DNA from: Ignavibacteria bacterium
Lineage (GTDB): Bacteria; Bacteroidota; Ignavibacteria; Kapaibacteriales; UBA4661
Direction: 5' to 3'
Assembly: GCA_014654705.1 (NCBI GenBank)
Contig: JACVZY010000040.1
Coordinates: forward strand, 1 to 53,444
Length of the DNA stretch: 53,444 bases
The notes beneath the pieces are model-generated. The model was not told where the DNA came from, searched no databases, and was given only the letters and a program-made list of their open reading frames with translations. A program made the position numbers and the translations under genes. Shown here in pieces: positions 26,062 through 34,529 of the stretch (the stretch's first letter is position 1; every line of letters starts with the position of its first letter).

Positions 26062-26985
26062 ATGGCTTCCATGCTCACATATTCTGCCGATTCCGCGTTA
26101 GACGACGTACTTCCGCTTCCGCAAGAAGGCACGACGAATTTTTTCTATTCGTTTTCGCTTCTGCCCAAAGAAGAGCGCGAAGCGATACACACCGTCTATG
26201 CGTTCTGCCGCTACACCGATGACATCGTGGACATTGACCATCCCACGCCCGGTGCAGCACTCAACGACTATTCTTCCATTCAGCGAAAGCGCGAGCGTCT
26301 CGACCGATGGCGGCGCGAAGTAGAGCGCTGCTACAACGGCACATCGACGCACCCCATCATGCTTCCGCTAACGGCAGTGGTGAACCGTTTTTCGATTCCG
26401 CAGCAGTATCTGCAAATGCTCATAGACGGCTGTGAGCGCGATCTTGTGCAGAATCGTTACAAATCATTCGACGAACTGAAGGAATACTGTTACAGCGTGG
26501 CAAGCATCGTGGGGTTGATTTGCATTGAAATTTTCGGCTATAAGTACGATGAAACCAAAGAATATGCGGTCAATTTGGGCTATGCACTCCAATTGACTAA
26601 TATCCTGCGCGACATCAAAGCAGACAGCGACAACGGACGTATTTACTTGCCGCAAGAAGACTTAGCGCGGTTTCATTATTCTGAAGAAGAGCTGATGGGC
26701 AACGTCTATAATGAAAATTTTGTAGAACTGATGCGCTTTGAATCCCGCCGCGCACGGGAATACTACCACAAAGCCCGCGCTGCTCTGCGCCCCGACGAAA
26801 GCATCACGATGTTTGCCGCACAAATTATGGATGCAATTTACTATCGGCTGCTGGAAAAAATAGAAATTGCAGACTACAACGTCTTTCAAGGCAAAATATC
26901 TGTTTCTACGTCGCATAAAATCTTGATTGCTCTGCGCTTGTGGATGAAGACCCATTTGCTTCTCAAAAAGCCCAAACATCCATAG
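26062..26985 (+). CDS. hpnD: Presqualene diphosphate synthase HpnD
   Basis: A 307-residue head-to-head isoprenyl synthase. Motifs: YAFCRYTDDIVDIDHP (Asp53, 54, 57), RDLVQNRYKSFDELKEYCY, and LTNILRDIKADSDNGRIYLP near 180-200 (second Asp motif). It condenses two farnesyl diphosphates to presqualene diphosphate. Paired with hpnC, the function is more likely squalene than phytoene synthesis, though CrtB-like activity cannot be excluded by eye. The start at 26062 is chosen over a long extension that runs back into hpnC in another frame. hpnE, a squalene-hopene cyclase and other hpn genes are not in the window. Confidence 0.85.
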   Translation: MASMLTYSADSALDDVLPLPQEGTTNFFYSFSLLPKEEREAIHTVYAFCRYTDDIVDIDHPTPGAALNDYSSIQRKRERLDRWRREVERCYNGTSTHPIMLPLTAVVNRFSIPQQYLQMLIDGCERDLVQNRYKSFDELKEYCYSVASIVGLICIEIFGYKYDETKEYAVNLGYALQLTNILRDIKADSDNGRIYLPQEDLARFHYSEEELMGNVYNENFVELMRFESRRAREYYHKARAALRPDESITMFAAQIMDAIYYRLLEKIEIADYNVFQGKISVSTSHKILIALRLWMKTHLLLKKPKHP

Positions 26986-27161
26986 CAGCCTCTTCTTGAA
27001 GCCTTTCAAGGAAAAAAGCAGAAAAGATTGTAACCTTTCGGACTGTGATTCGTTTTTTCCACAAAATTGTGTAACTTGTATATGTATTGACTTCGGCGCT
27101 TCCACGCCTTATTCTAACACCGCTTGGCACAGTTTTCCACACATTATTTGTTTGCTTGACT

Positions 27162-27635
27162 ATGCAATACACGTTTTCACCCGAAGAACTCACAAAAATC
27201 GAAGGAATCAAAGCCCGTTACCCTGAGATCAAAGCAGCACTTATGCCCGTCCTCTGGATGGCTCAGGCAAAATGGGGCTGGCTTTCGGATGATGCAATGC
27301 GGTGCGTTGCCGAAACACTCGCGCTACCGCTTGCACACGTCAAAGGCGTTGCCACGTTTTACACGATGTACTTCAAAAAGCCAATGGGCAAGTATCACGT
27401 GCAAGTTTGCACCAATGTTTCGTGTATGCTGCGTGGCGGAGACACACTTTTCGAGCAGGTGAAAACGAAATATGGCATCGGACACAACGAATGCTCTGCC
27501 GATGGGCGCATTTCGCTGGAAGAAGTCGAGTGTATGGGCGCTTGCGGCGGCGCACCCATGATTGCCATTAACGAAGATTATCACGAAAACGTCAATTTTA
27601 CTGAGGTGGAGCGCCTCATCGAATCGCTCCAATAA
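27162..27635 (+). CDS. nuoE: NADH-quinone oxidoreductase subunit E
   Basis: A 157-residue thioredoxin-like [2Fe-2S] protein. All four ligands are present: Cys83 and Cys88 (CTNVSC) and Cys124 and Cys128 (CMGAC). Helices at 20-70 (WMAQAKWGWLSDDAM, VKGVATFYTMYF) match NuoE. It is the 24-kDa subunit in the NADH-dehydrogenase module of complex I, next to NuoF. No other nuo gene is in the window, so it is detached from nuoF; it might instead belong to an NAD-dependent hydrogenase or formate dehydrogenase. The start at 27162 gives the family length. The Rieske gene follows by 88 bp. Confidence 0.88.
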   Translation: MQYTFSPEELTKIEGIKARYPEIKAALMPVLWMAQAKWGWLSDDAMRCVAETLALPLAHVKGVATFYTMYFKKPMGKYHVQVCTNVSCMLRGGDTLFEQVKTKYGIGHNECSADGRISLEEVECMGACGGAPMIAINEDYHENVNFTEVERLIESLQ

Positions 27636-27723
27636 TTTTGCCTTTCGATTTTCTTCCCTCAGCACTGGCTAAAGACTGATAAAGGAAATCTCACGCTGGC
27701 AGCATACAGAAGGACTTTGAACC

Positions 27724-28533
27724 ATGAACAAACAAGGACTACATTTTACAGACGCATCGCCGAACGCTCAGTTCAGCAGCCAATCTCGGCGGGAGTTTTT
27801 ACGCACAGCTCTTGCGGTGTCTGTCTTTTCAGCAACCTGCGGCACAAATACACTGCTTGGCACCGTCATTCCCGACGACTTCAAAGAATCGGGAGCAAAA
27901 CTGACTGGTATCTACAGGCTTCAGTTTAGTGAATACCCTGAGCTGCGCACGGTTAATGGTTCCATTCGCCTTCAAGTGCCGGGTACGCCTATCAGCATGG
28001 GACGTGTCGTGGTAACACGCTTGTCTCAGGCTGAGTTTTCTTCTTTATCTGAGAACTGCACCCACGAGTTTTGTCCTGTCGAACCCTTCTCCAACGGTCG
28101 GTTCAACTGCCTTTGCCATGGTTCCGTCTTTGATGGTCGGGGCAGAGTGCTGAACGGTCCGGCGACACGACCATTACCCTCCTACACGACCACCTACAAA
28201 GCAGGTGAGGATTTTGTACAAATAGACATCCCGGGCTTAGTCGTCTCTTCGGTTTTGGGCGATCAACAAGGGGGCTTTTCACTTTTGCAAAACTACCCCA
28301 ATCCCGCTTCGGGGCAAACGACCATTGAGTATAACATTGAGAAACAGTCGTTTGTAACCATTTCTTTGCTTTCGATTTTGGGAAAAGAAATTTCCGAATT
28401 AGTCAAAAAAGACCACGAACCGGGCGTACATCGTATTACGACAGATGTTTCTAACCTGAGTCGTGGTGTGTATTTGTACCGCATGGAAACTTCGACCGGC
28501 TACACACAGACACGTAAATTGACCGTAATTTAA
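27724..28533 (+). CDS. Tat-exported Rieske protein with T9SS sorting domain
   Basis: A 269-residue protein. A twin-arginine signal (SRREFLRTALAV, Arg22-Arg23) is followed by a bc1/b6f-type Rieske domain (about 60-172): box 1 Cys112-Thr-His114-Glu-Phe-Cys117 and box 2 Cys129-Leu-Cys131-His132-Gly-Ser. Cys112, His114, Cys129 and His132 bind the [2Fe-2S] cluster; Cys117 and Cys131 form the disulfide typical of high-potential Rieske proteins. Residues about 185-269 are a T9SS type A sorting domain (SLLQNYPNPASGQTTIEYNI ... GVYLYRMETSTGYTQTRKLTV). Rieske proteins of bc complexes are anchored by an N-terminal helix and lack such a tail. It should fold with its cluster in the cytoplasm, pass by Tat and then cross the outer membrane. 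Electron partners are unknown. Confidence 0.87.
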   Translation: MNKQGLHFTDASPNAQFSSQSRREFLRTALAVSVFSATCGTNTLLGTVIPDDFKESGAKLTGIYRLQFSEYPELRTVNGSIRLQVPGTPISMGRVVVTRLSQAEFSSLSENCTHEFCPVEPFSNGRFNCLCHGSVFDGRGRVLNGPATRPLPSYTTTYKAGEDFVQIDIPGLVVSSVLGDQQGGFSLLQNYPNPASGQTTIEYNIEKQSFVTISLLSILGKEISELVKKDHEPGVHRITTDVSNLSRGVYLYRMETSTGYTQTRKLTVI

Positions 28534-28563
28534 CTTCCTCCACTTCGTTTTCTGGAATGCGCT

Positions 28564-29442
28564 ATGCTTTTTTGGCAAATGCTTCCGACCTCACACCGCC
28601 TGCTCCTGATGCTTGGCACTGTATATTTCGTCAATATCGCTTTGCGAGGCGCTCTGACGCAGTGGCTGGCACTCTTGCCATTTTCGTCTGTGGGTAACGG
28701 TCAATACTGGCGCTTTATCACCTATCCGCTTGCTTCCAGCAGTTTTTGGGAAATGCTTTCCTCAAGTGCGGTGCTGTACTTTTTTGCACCGGAAGTAGAA
28801 CGGATACTGAATCCGCGCCGTTTGCTGATGATTCTTGCGGTCTTCGTGGCTGTGCATGGTTTGGTCTATGCGCCCGTCCTCTGGATTTCGAGCGCACCAC
28901 TTGCCGGAACAACTGCAATGGCACTTTTTGTGCTGACAATGTATGTGTATCTTTACCCAACGGGCGAAGTGTCGCTTTTCGGCTTAATTCCTCTTCGCGC
29001 AACCATGCTGTTAGGAATTATGTTCATTGCCGCTATTGCGGGCAGCATTATTACACACTCGTTCAATCCTGCTTCGCTCATCAACGCCTTTGCTGATGCG
29101 GGCTTTGGACTGTTCTTCGGATTTATCTTCTCTCATCTCTATTTTGGAAAATTCTCCTCCGGCAATTTCACCCTTTTTCGCCGCGAAGAGCGTCCGCAGC
29201 AGCCCACACGCCGCGCAAGTACGCCTTCGCCAGCTTCCGTAGGACGCTCTACATACAGCACCACCGAGGCAGAGCGCCGATTCGCGGGAGTAGAGCGCCG
29301 TGTAGATGATGACGAAGAAGATTCTACACCGCTTGACGAAGACCATTTGAACGAAATTCTGGACAAAATCAATGAAAAAGGTCAAGCCTCACTCACACCG
29401 CAAGAGCAGAAATTTTTGAAAGATTACGCAAATAAGCTGTAA
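28564..29442 (+). CDS. Rhomboid-like membrane protein with C-terminal DUF6576-like domain
   Basis: A 292-residue protein with six hydrophobic helices in the first 200 residues, a Ser/Pro/Arg-rich linker (RRASTPSPASVGRSTYS) and an acidic C-terminal domain ending ILDKINEKGQASLTPQEQKFLKDYANKL, a motif seen at the end of Bacteroidota rhomboid-family proteins (DUF6576-like). The helix that should carry the catalytic GxSG motif reads APLAGTTAMALFVL, with Thr where Ser is required. It is therefore probably an inactive rhomboid (iRhom/derlin-like) that binds or escorts membrane proteins. It starts 30 bp after the Rieske gene, so the two may be co-transcribed up to the terminator at 29465. Confidence 0.72.
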   Translation: MLFWQMLPTSHRLLLMLGTVYFVNIALRGALTQWLALLPFSSVGNGQYWRFITYPLASSSFWEMLSSSAVLYFFAPEVERILNPRRLLMILAVFVAVHGLVYAPVLWISSAPLAGTTAMALFVLTMYVYLYPTGEVSLFGLIPLRATMLLGIMFIAAIAGSIITHSFNPASLINAFADAGFGLFFGFIFSHLYFGKFSSGNFTLFRREERPQQPTRRASTPSPASVGRSTYSTTEAERRFAGVERRVDDDEEDSTPLDEDHLNEILDKINEKGQASLTPQEQKFLKDYANKL

Positions 29443-29464
29443 ATCTGTCGGAACGAAAAAAAAT

Positions 29465-29510
29465 CAAAGCCCAAGAAGCGCACAAATGGCAGTTTCTTGG
29501 GCTTTTTATT
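29465..29510 (+). terminator. Rho-independent terminator
   Basis: AAAGCCCAAGAA pairs with TTCTTGGGCTTT (12 bp, 16-base loop), followed by TTATT. It ends the Rieske/rhomboid-like transcript. The converging leftward phosphatase gene stops at 29530, so the hairpin with its A-rich left flank may act in both directions. Confidence 0.85.
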
Positions 29511-29529
29511 GTGACGATGCTTAGGTTTT

Positions 29530-30417
29530 TTATGGGTTCTTCACAAAGCGCTGCGAAATGGTACGCTTACTATTGGATAAAATCACCGTGTATGCCGCAT
29601 TTGCCCAGTCCTCAATACTAAGCGTTCTGGCGTCTTGCAGTGATTCATCGTCAAATACAACCTGTCCTAAAGGATTGATAATACGGAGGCTGTATTTTTC
29701 CGGTGTACAGAGCGAAAGCCTATCATTTGCGGGATTCGGTGCAATAGTTATTTCACTCACACTTGCGGTCTGCTGCTGGATAGCAACACTTGTTGCCTGT
29801 TGCCCCCACGTGGCTGCGCGAACAAACCCGATAAATTCAGGGCGAGCATCCGTGCGATTACGATAGACAGCAGCATCACTCCATGCCAGCGTCGCAATCC
29901 GATTATAGAGCGTGTCGCCAAAATCTATTCCATGCGTTACCAAGACTGTATTTGTGCCTTGTGGCGGCATGGGACGCGCTAAGGAATCAATAGTGCGGGT
30001 ACGCAACTCGTTCGTATAAAGCGTCATGGTCAAGCCCTGCGAAATTGTAACCGGCAGACCAGTGTTCATCAGTACCGCAGTCTCATAGCAGCGGCAGAAC
30101 TCACTCGCCGCAATACGACTAATTTTGATATTCAATCGTTTGAATGTGCGTCCTATGTTCATTGCTTCATTGCGTCCGATAATGCTGAGTTGACGGGAGT
30201 AATTCGCATCGCAACGCATCCACCATAGAGAATCCAAAGCGCCACCGGTATCATTTCCCGTTCCTGTGGGCGGGATACCGCCGGGCGCAGACGCATGGCG
30301 AAAAATCAGCGTATAGCCGCCTTGCTGCAAAAGGCTAAGATTCGTAATTTCTTGGGCAAAGGCGCTCGTGACGGAAAGTGCTGCTACGAGGCAGCACGAA
30401 AAGAAAATGTTCTTCAT
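29530..30417 (-). CDS. Secreted histidine phosphatase-like protein with T9SS sorting domain
   Basis: A 295-residue exported protein: signal peptide (CCLVAALSVTSAFAQ), then a histidine-phosphatase (phosphoglycerate mutase-like) domain with the catalytic start GYTLIFRHASAPGG, a middle Arg/Glu segment (SEFCRCYETAVL) and the second catalytic His in VLVTHGIDFGD. The last 75 residues are a T9SS sorting domain (ITIAPNPANDRLSLCTPEKY ... RFVKNP). RHG is replaced by RHA, seen also in other periplasmic members. It is probably a surface or secreted phosphatase; substrate unknown. The start at 30417 opens the signal peptide. It lies downstream of, and on the same strand as, kdpE (126 bp apart), but its content is unrelated. 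Confidence 0.78.
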   Translation of the reverse strand: MKNIFFSCCLVAALSVTSAFAQEITNLSLLQQGGYTLIFRHASAPGGIPPTGTGNDTGGALDSLWWMRCDANYSRQLSIIGRNEAMNIGRTFKRLNIKISRIAASEFCRCYETAVLMNTGLPVTISQGLTMTLYTNELRTRTIDSLARPMPPQGTNTVLVTHGIDFGDTLYNRIATLAWSDAAVYRNRTDARPEFIGFVRAATWGQQATSVAIQQQTASVSEITIAPNPANDRLSLCTPEKYSLRIINPLGQVVFDDESLQDARTLSIEDWANAAYTVILSNSKRTISQRFVKNP

Positions 30418-30543
30418 AAAGAGCAGTAAAAATGGTAGGGATATTGAGTATAAGGAGGAAGAAATGTTCAAAAAAATGAAAATAGGTATTTTTCCTGAGC
30501 CGCGCAAGTATCGGTTTATGCAGTACCTGTTCTTCTCCCCGCT

Positions 30544-31224
30544 TCATTCCCCACCGCTTAAGCGATACCCCACGCCCGATTCCGTCAGTATCAGTGCGGG
30601 GCGTGAAGGGTTGTCCTCAATTTTCCGTCTCAGTGCTGCCACGTGGACGTGTACGTAATGCGTCGCCTCGGCGTATTGATTGCCCCAGACCTCGCGTAAA
30701 ATCTGCGAGTACGTCAGCACTCGCCCTTCGTGCTGTGCCAATAGCCGAATGATTCCATATTCCGTCGAAGTGAGTTTCACAGGAGAACCGGCTTTTTTCA
30801 CGACTCTGGCGGCGAGGTCAATTTCGACATCCCCGACTAAGACACGCGGCGTTTCCATGCCTTTCGTCGCCGCATGGCGTAGCGCCACTCGCACCCGTGC
30901 AAGAAGTTCGTGGGGCGAAAACGGCTTGGTCACGTAGTCGTCTGCCCCTGCATCCAGCATCATCACTTTATCGTGCTCACTTCCGCGCACAGATAGTATC
31001 AGCACAGGCACCGTACTCCATGCGCGCACGGAGCGTAAGACCTCCACGCCTTCCATGTCGGGCAAGCCCATATCGAGCAGAATCAAGTCAGGGCACGCCA
31101 TTGCAGCCTGCACTATTCCGCCCTTGCCACTATCGGCTTCAGAAACGTAATAACCACTTGCTTCCAGGGTAATGGTCAGCAAGCGGCGCATTTGCTCCTC
31201 GTCGTCAATAATGAGAATAGTCAT
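30544..31224 (-). CDS. kdpE: KDP operon response regulator KdpE
   Basis: A 226-residue OmpR-type regulator. Receiver: acidic pair in IIDDEEQ, phospho-acceptor in LILLDMGLPDMEGVEV, Thr/Ser switch in VLILSVRG and Lys in YVTKPFSPHELLARV. The C-terminal winged helix includes LTSTEYGIIRLLAQHEGRVL and YVHVHVAALRRKIEDNP. KdpE activates kdp when phosphorylated by KdpD under potassium limitation. It is the last gene of the operon, 6 bp from kdpD. Candidate binding sites are the 12-bp direct repeats upstream of kdpF. Confidence 0.93.
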   Translation of the reverse strand: MTILIIDDEEQMRRLLTITLEASGYYVSEADSGKGGIVQAAMACPDLILLDMGLPDMEGVEVLRSVRAWSTVPVLILSVRGSEHDKVMMLDAGADDYVTKPFSPHELLARVRVALRHAATKGMETPRVLVGDVEIDLAARVVKKAGSPVKLTSTEYGIIRLLAQHEGRVLTYSQILREVWGNQYAEATHYVHVHVAALRRKIEDNPSRPALILTESGVGYRLSGGE

Positions 31225-31230
31225 AGTTCT

Positions 31231-33963
31231 TTATCCTTCTAATGTCGGTAATTCCGCCCCTCGCGGCAACAATATTGTCATTTTCAAACCGCCACTCGGA
31301 CGGTTTTCTGCATGAAGCGTGCCGCCGTGCGCCTCCACAAATCCTTTCGTTATTGAAAGCCCAAGCCCCGTGCCACCTGCTTTTGCACCCTCAGCACGGA
31401 AAAATTTGTCAAACAAATGATGCAGCGCTTCGGGCGGAACACCAGCACCGCTGTCAGCAATACTGATACGATAACCGCTCGCGGTCTCCTGCAAAGCGCA
31501 TTCCACCTGCGTTCCGGGTGGTGTGTACCGCGAGGCATTGAGCAAAATATTCACCAGCGCCTGCTCCAGGAGAACAGTATCGCAAAAGCAAAGCATCACA
31601 TCCGATGCGGTATCAAAGCTCACGTTGTGCCGTGCAAGTTCCGTTCGTGTGCGCTCCAGTGCGGAATTGAGCGTATCGGCAAGATTGCACCACTGCTTGC
31701 GTAATTGCAAATGTCCCGCTTCGAGACGAGTCATATCCAGTAAATTTTCGACAAGCGTGTTCAGACGGCGGCTTGCGGTCTGGATTTCGCTGGCATAATT
31801 CGCATGAACAGGTGCAAGTGGCGGCATGGCAAGTGCCAGCGCCTCCGACGAGCCGTTAATCACGGACAACGGCGTACGAAATTCGTGCGAAATGGAGTTG
31901 AGCAGCGTTCCGTAAAGCCTTTCCGATTCAGCAACGATACGGCTTTGCTTAGCTAGTTCGTTTAGTTCCTCACGCTCCAATGCCGATGCGATTTGCCCGG
32001 CGAGATTGTCCAGTAGCCCCTGCCAATCACTCCGAATATGCTCGCCTCGCACTGCCACACCCAACACACCCACCACGCCACGCGGTGCGGAGAGCGTTGT
32101 GTAGTGCGCACGCGCCGCCGGAAGAGTTGCCGTAAAGCGCCCCGCAGCGCGGCGATTACCAAACGTCCATTCGGCAATGCTCCGCTCTTTTGCATCGGGC
32201 TTGAAATTACTCGCTTCGTGAGGGCTTTCCTGCAAGCGTTCATGAGCCATTGAGGCACTTTTTTCTGTAAGATAAACTGCCACATCAGCATCGAAAAGAA
32301 GGCTAATATGCTTCACGCCGACCGCTACCACATCGTCCGTTGTTCGGGCAGAGGCGAGTTCGTGTGCCACATCGTAGAGAGCAGCTGTGCGCTCTTCTCG
32401 CTTGCGAACAGACCGCTCACGAAGGCGAATGCGGCTCGTCAAAATACCCAATGCCAGCGCAATGGCAAAGTACAACAAAAACATCAATCTATCTTCCAGC
32501 GAACCGATGACAAACGTGAAACGCGGCGGAATAAACAGAAAATTCCAAAGCAACGCGCTTAGAGCCGCCATTAGCGCAATGGCACTACCACTCAGCGCCA
32601 GCGCCGAAAGTGCAACCCCGAAAAGCATGAGTAGCCCAATAGCTTGATAACTCAAAATTGCGAGCAACGGTAGGCAAAGAAGCGCCAGCACAGCAGAAAG
32701 ACCCGCAGCCAGCCCGTACGAGCGCCACCGCGAGGTAGTATCTCCGGCAAAGTCAGCAAAAAGCGCGGACAAGAGTTGCCAGCGTGAATGTTGCTTCTTG
32801 CCGCCATCACCTTTCTTCCATAAGTCTTCGACGCGGACGACGTGCAAGTCAATCGTGCCACTCTCCTCAATGAGCCGCTCAACAATGGATGCTCTGGCTT
32901 GGTGGGCAGGCTTGCCGACAACAATCTGCGAAACATTGTGCTGCCGCGCCGAGCGCAAAATGCCTCGCACAACGTCGTCATCGGCAATCGTCTGAATCTC
33001 TGCACCCAGTTCACGCGCCAGTGCGAGGTTTTTCGTAAGGCGCTGTGCATCCTCCGCGCTTTGCGGGCGCATTGTCTCGACGCTGAGTGCTATCCACGGT
33101 GCTTTCATGGTATACGCCATGCGCCGCGTCCAGCGTACAAGTTGCTCGGAATACGGGCTGGCGCTCACCGCTACAAGCAAGCGGTCGCCGGATTTCCACG
33201 GACTAGCAATTCGATTGTCCTTGCGGTATTCGTTTAGCTGCCCTTCCACGCGCTCTGCCGTTAGGCGGAGAGCCATTTCCCGCAGCGCAGTGAGATTACC
33301 CTTGCGAAAAAAGTTCTGAATAGCCTGCTCGGATTTCTCCGGCGCATAGACTTTACCTTCGCGCAGGCGCTCCAAAAGCTCATCGGGAGAAATATCCACC
33401 AATTCAATTTCATCGGCTCGCTCCAGAATCGAATCCGGCACGGTCTCACGGACAGCAACGCCCGTGATAGCGCGTACCGTATCGGCGCGGCTTTCGATGT
33501 GCTGCACGTTCAGCGTGGAATAAACATCAATTCCCGCATCCAGCAGTTCCAACACATCTTGCCAGCGCTTGGCGTGGCGTGTGGGTGCGGTGTCGTCTGT
33601 GGCGTTGGTATGCGCCAGTTCGTCCACCAGTACGAGTGCAGGCTTCAACTGTAAGACGGCATCGCAATCAAATTCTTCCAAATCAGCGCCGCAATACGAT
33701 ATTTTTTTTCGCGGTAAAACGTCCAGTCCCTTCACCAATTCTTCTGTTTCGGCGCGTCCGTGTGTTTCCACATAGCCCACCAATACGTGTACACCTTCAC
33801 TCCGGCGCGTGTGTGCTTCTTGGAGCATAGCATAGGTCTTGCCTACGCCGGGACTCATGCCGAAGAAGAGCTTGAATTTACCACGTTTGAGGCGTTCTTC
33901 GTCAGCATGGATTTGGGCGAGAAGGTCGTCGGGGGTAGGGCGGTTGTGGTCTAGGAATGGCAT
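31231..33963 (-). CDS. kdpD: Potassium-sensing histidine kinase KdpD
   Basis: A 910-residue kinase with the full KdpD layout. Residues 20-235: KdpD domain with Walker A GMSPGVGKT (35-43) and Walker B-like LVLVDELAHTN. About 250-375: universal-stress-protein domain that binds c-di-AMP in some homologues. About 405-510: four membrane helices (DUF4118). About 530-660: GAF-like domain. The phospho-acceptor His lies near residue 691 in SISHEFRTPLSVING; HATPase boxes NILLNASRYTPPG, IADSGAGVPP and GGTGLGLSITKGFVEAH follow. It senses K+/ionic state and phosphorylates KdpE. It lies 9 bp after the DUF1648-like gene and 6 bp before kdpE. Confidence 0.94.
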   Translation of the reverse strand: MPFLDHNRPTPDDLLAQIHADEERLKRGKFKLFFGMSPGVGKTYAMLQEAHTRRSEGVHVLVGYVETHGRAETEELVKGLDVLPRKKISYCGADLEEFDCDAVLQLKPALVLVDELAHTNATDDTAPTRHAKRWQDVLELLDAGIDVYSTLNVQHIESRADTVRAITGVAVRETVPDSILERADEIELVDISPDELLERLREGKVYAPEKSEQAIQNFFRKGNLTALREMALRLTAERVEGQLNEYRKDNRIASPWKSGDRLLVAVSASPYSEQLVRWTRRMAYTMKAPWIALSVETMRPQSAEDAQRLTKNLALARELGAEIQTIADDDVVRGILRSARQHNVSQIVVGKPAHQARASIVERLIEESGTIDLHVVRVEDLWKKGDGGKKQHSRWQLLSALFADFAGDTTSRWRSYGLAAGLSAVLALLCLPLLAILSYQAIGLLMLFGVALSALALSGSAIALMAALSALLWNFLFIPPRFTFVIGSLEDRLMFLLYFAIALALGILTSRIRLRERSVRKREERTAALYDVAHELASARTTDDVVAVGVKHISLLFDADVAVYLTEKSASMAHERLQESPHEASNFKPDAKERSIAEWTFGNRRAAGRFTATLPAARAHYTTLSAPRGVVGVLGVAVRGEHIRSDWQGLLDNLAGQIASALEREELNELAKQSRIVAESERLYGTLLNSISHEFRTPLSVINGSSEALALAMPPLAPVHANYASEIQTASRRLNTLVENLLDMTRLEAGHLQLRKQWCNLADTLNSALERTRTELARHNVSFDTASDVMLCFCDTVLLEQALVNILLNASRYTPPGTQVECALQETASGYRISIADSGAGVPPEALHHLFDKFFRAEGAKAGGTGLGLSITKGFVEAHGGTLHAENRPSGGLKMTILLPRGAELPTLEG

Positions 33964-33972
33964 TGTTTTTCC

Positions 33973-34482
33973 CTATAAATTTTGCTTTTTGATACGCTGA
34001 ATAGCCATCAATAAAGCGATTGTCCACCACGCCACACTGCCTAGAAAGAACACAGTAACAATAAGCCCTATAACCATACTTGTTCTTGCAAAGGATTGGG
34101 TATTTGCAAGTACAATGACAATATCAAGAAGTGTAAAAAAAACAATCATCAACGAACCGAAAACCCAAGAATGGTTCTCCATAAAGTGTACAAATGCTAG
34201 TTTTCCTGCTTCAGAAAGCAGATGATATTCCGGAATATTAATTCCCTTTTGCCACCGTGCAGTTGCCGAAAGAAACCAACGCAAACCGAAGATAAATGTC
34301 ACCATAAAGAGATGAAATAATAAAAAAGCACCGCTCGACATCCATCCATTTGCGTTGCCGTCCAGCCCAAAGTGTGTGGCAAGCACGTTTGACGGCATCG
34401 TGAAAAAACGCACAATCCCATGAAGCAAATACACTGCAACGAGTGCAAAAAAGATATTTCTTGCCCGCATAAACGTTCTCAT
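33973..34482 (-). CDS. DUF1648-like membrane protein within the kdp operon
   Basis: A 169-residue protein with four hydrophobic helices. Residues about 28-50 show the DUF1648 motif: MPSNVLATHFGLDGNANGWM, like the LPxxVPxHFxxxGxxDGW pattern of SdpI-type membrane proteins. It lies between kdpC (47 bp upstream) and kdpD (9 bp downstream), so it is almost certainly co-transcribed with them, but I know of no required role in potassium transport. It may modulate the pump or the KdpD sensor; this is inference from position only. Confidence 0.7.
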   Translation of the reverse strand: MRTFMRARNIFFALVAVYLLHGIVRFFTMPSNVLATHFGLDGNANGWMSSGAFLLFHLFMVTFIFGLRWFLSATARWQKGINIPEYHLLSEAGKLAFVHFMENHSWVFGSLMIVFFTLLDIVIVLANTQSFARTSMVIGLIVTVFFLGSVAWWTIALLMAIQRIKKQNL

Positions 34483-34529
34483 AGCTAATCTGTGAATATT
34501 GTGAGTGCACGGGTGGACTTGTTAGTAAT

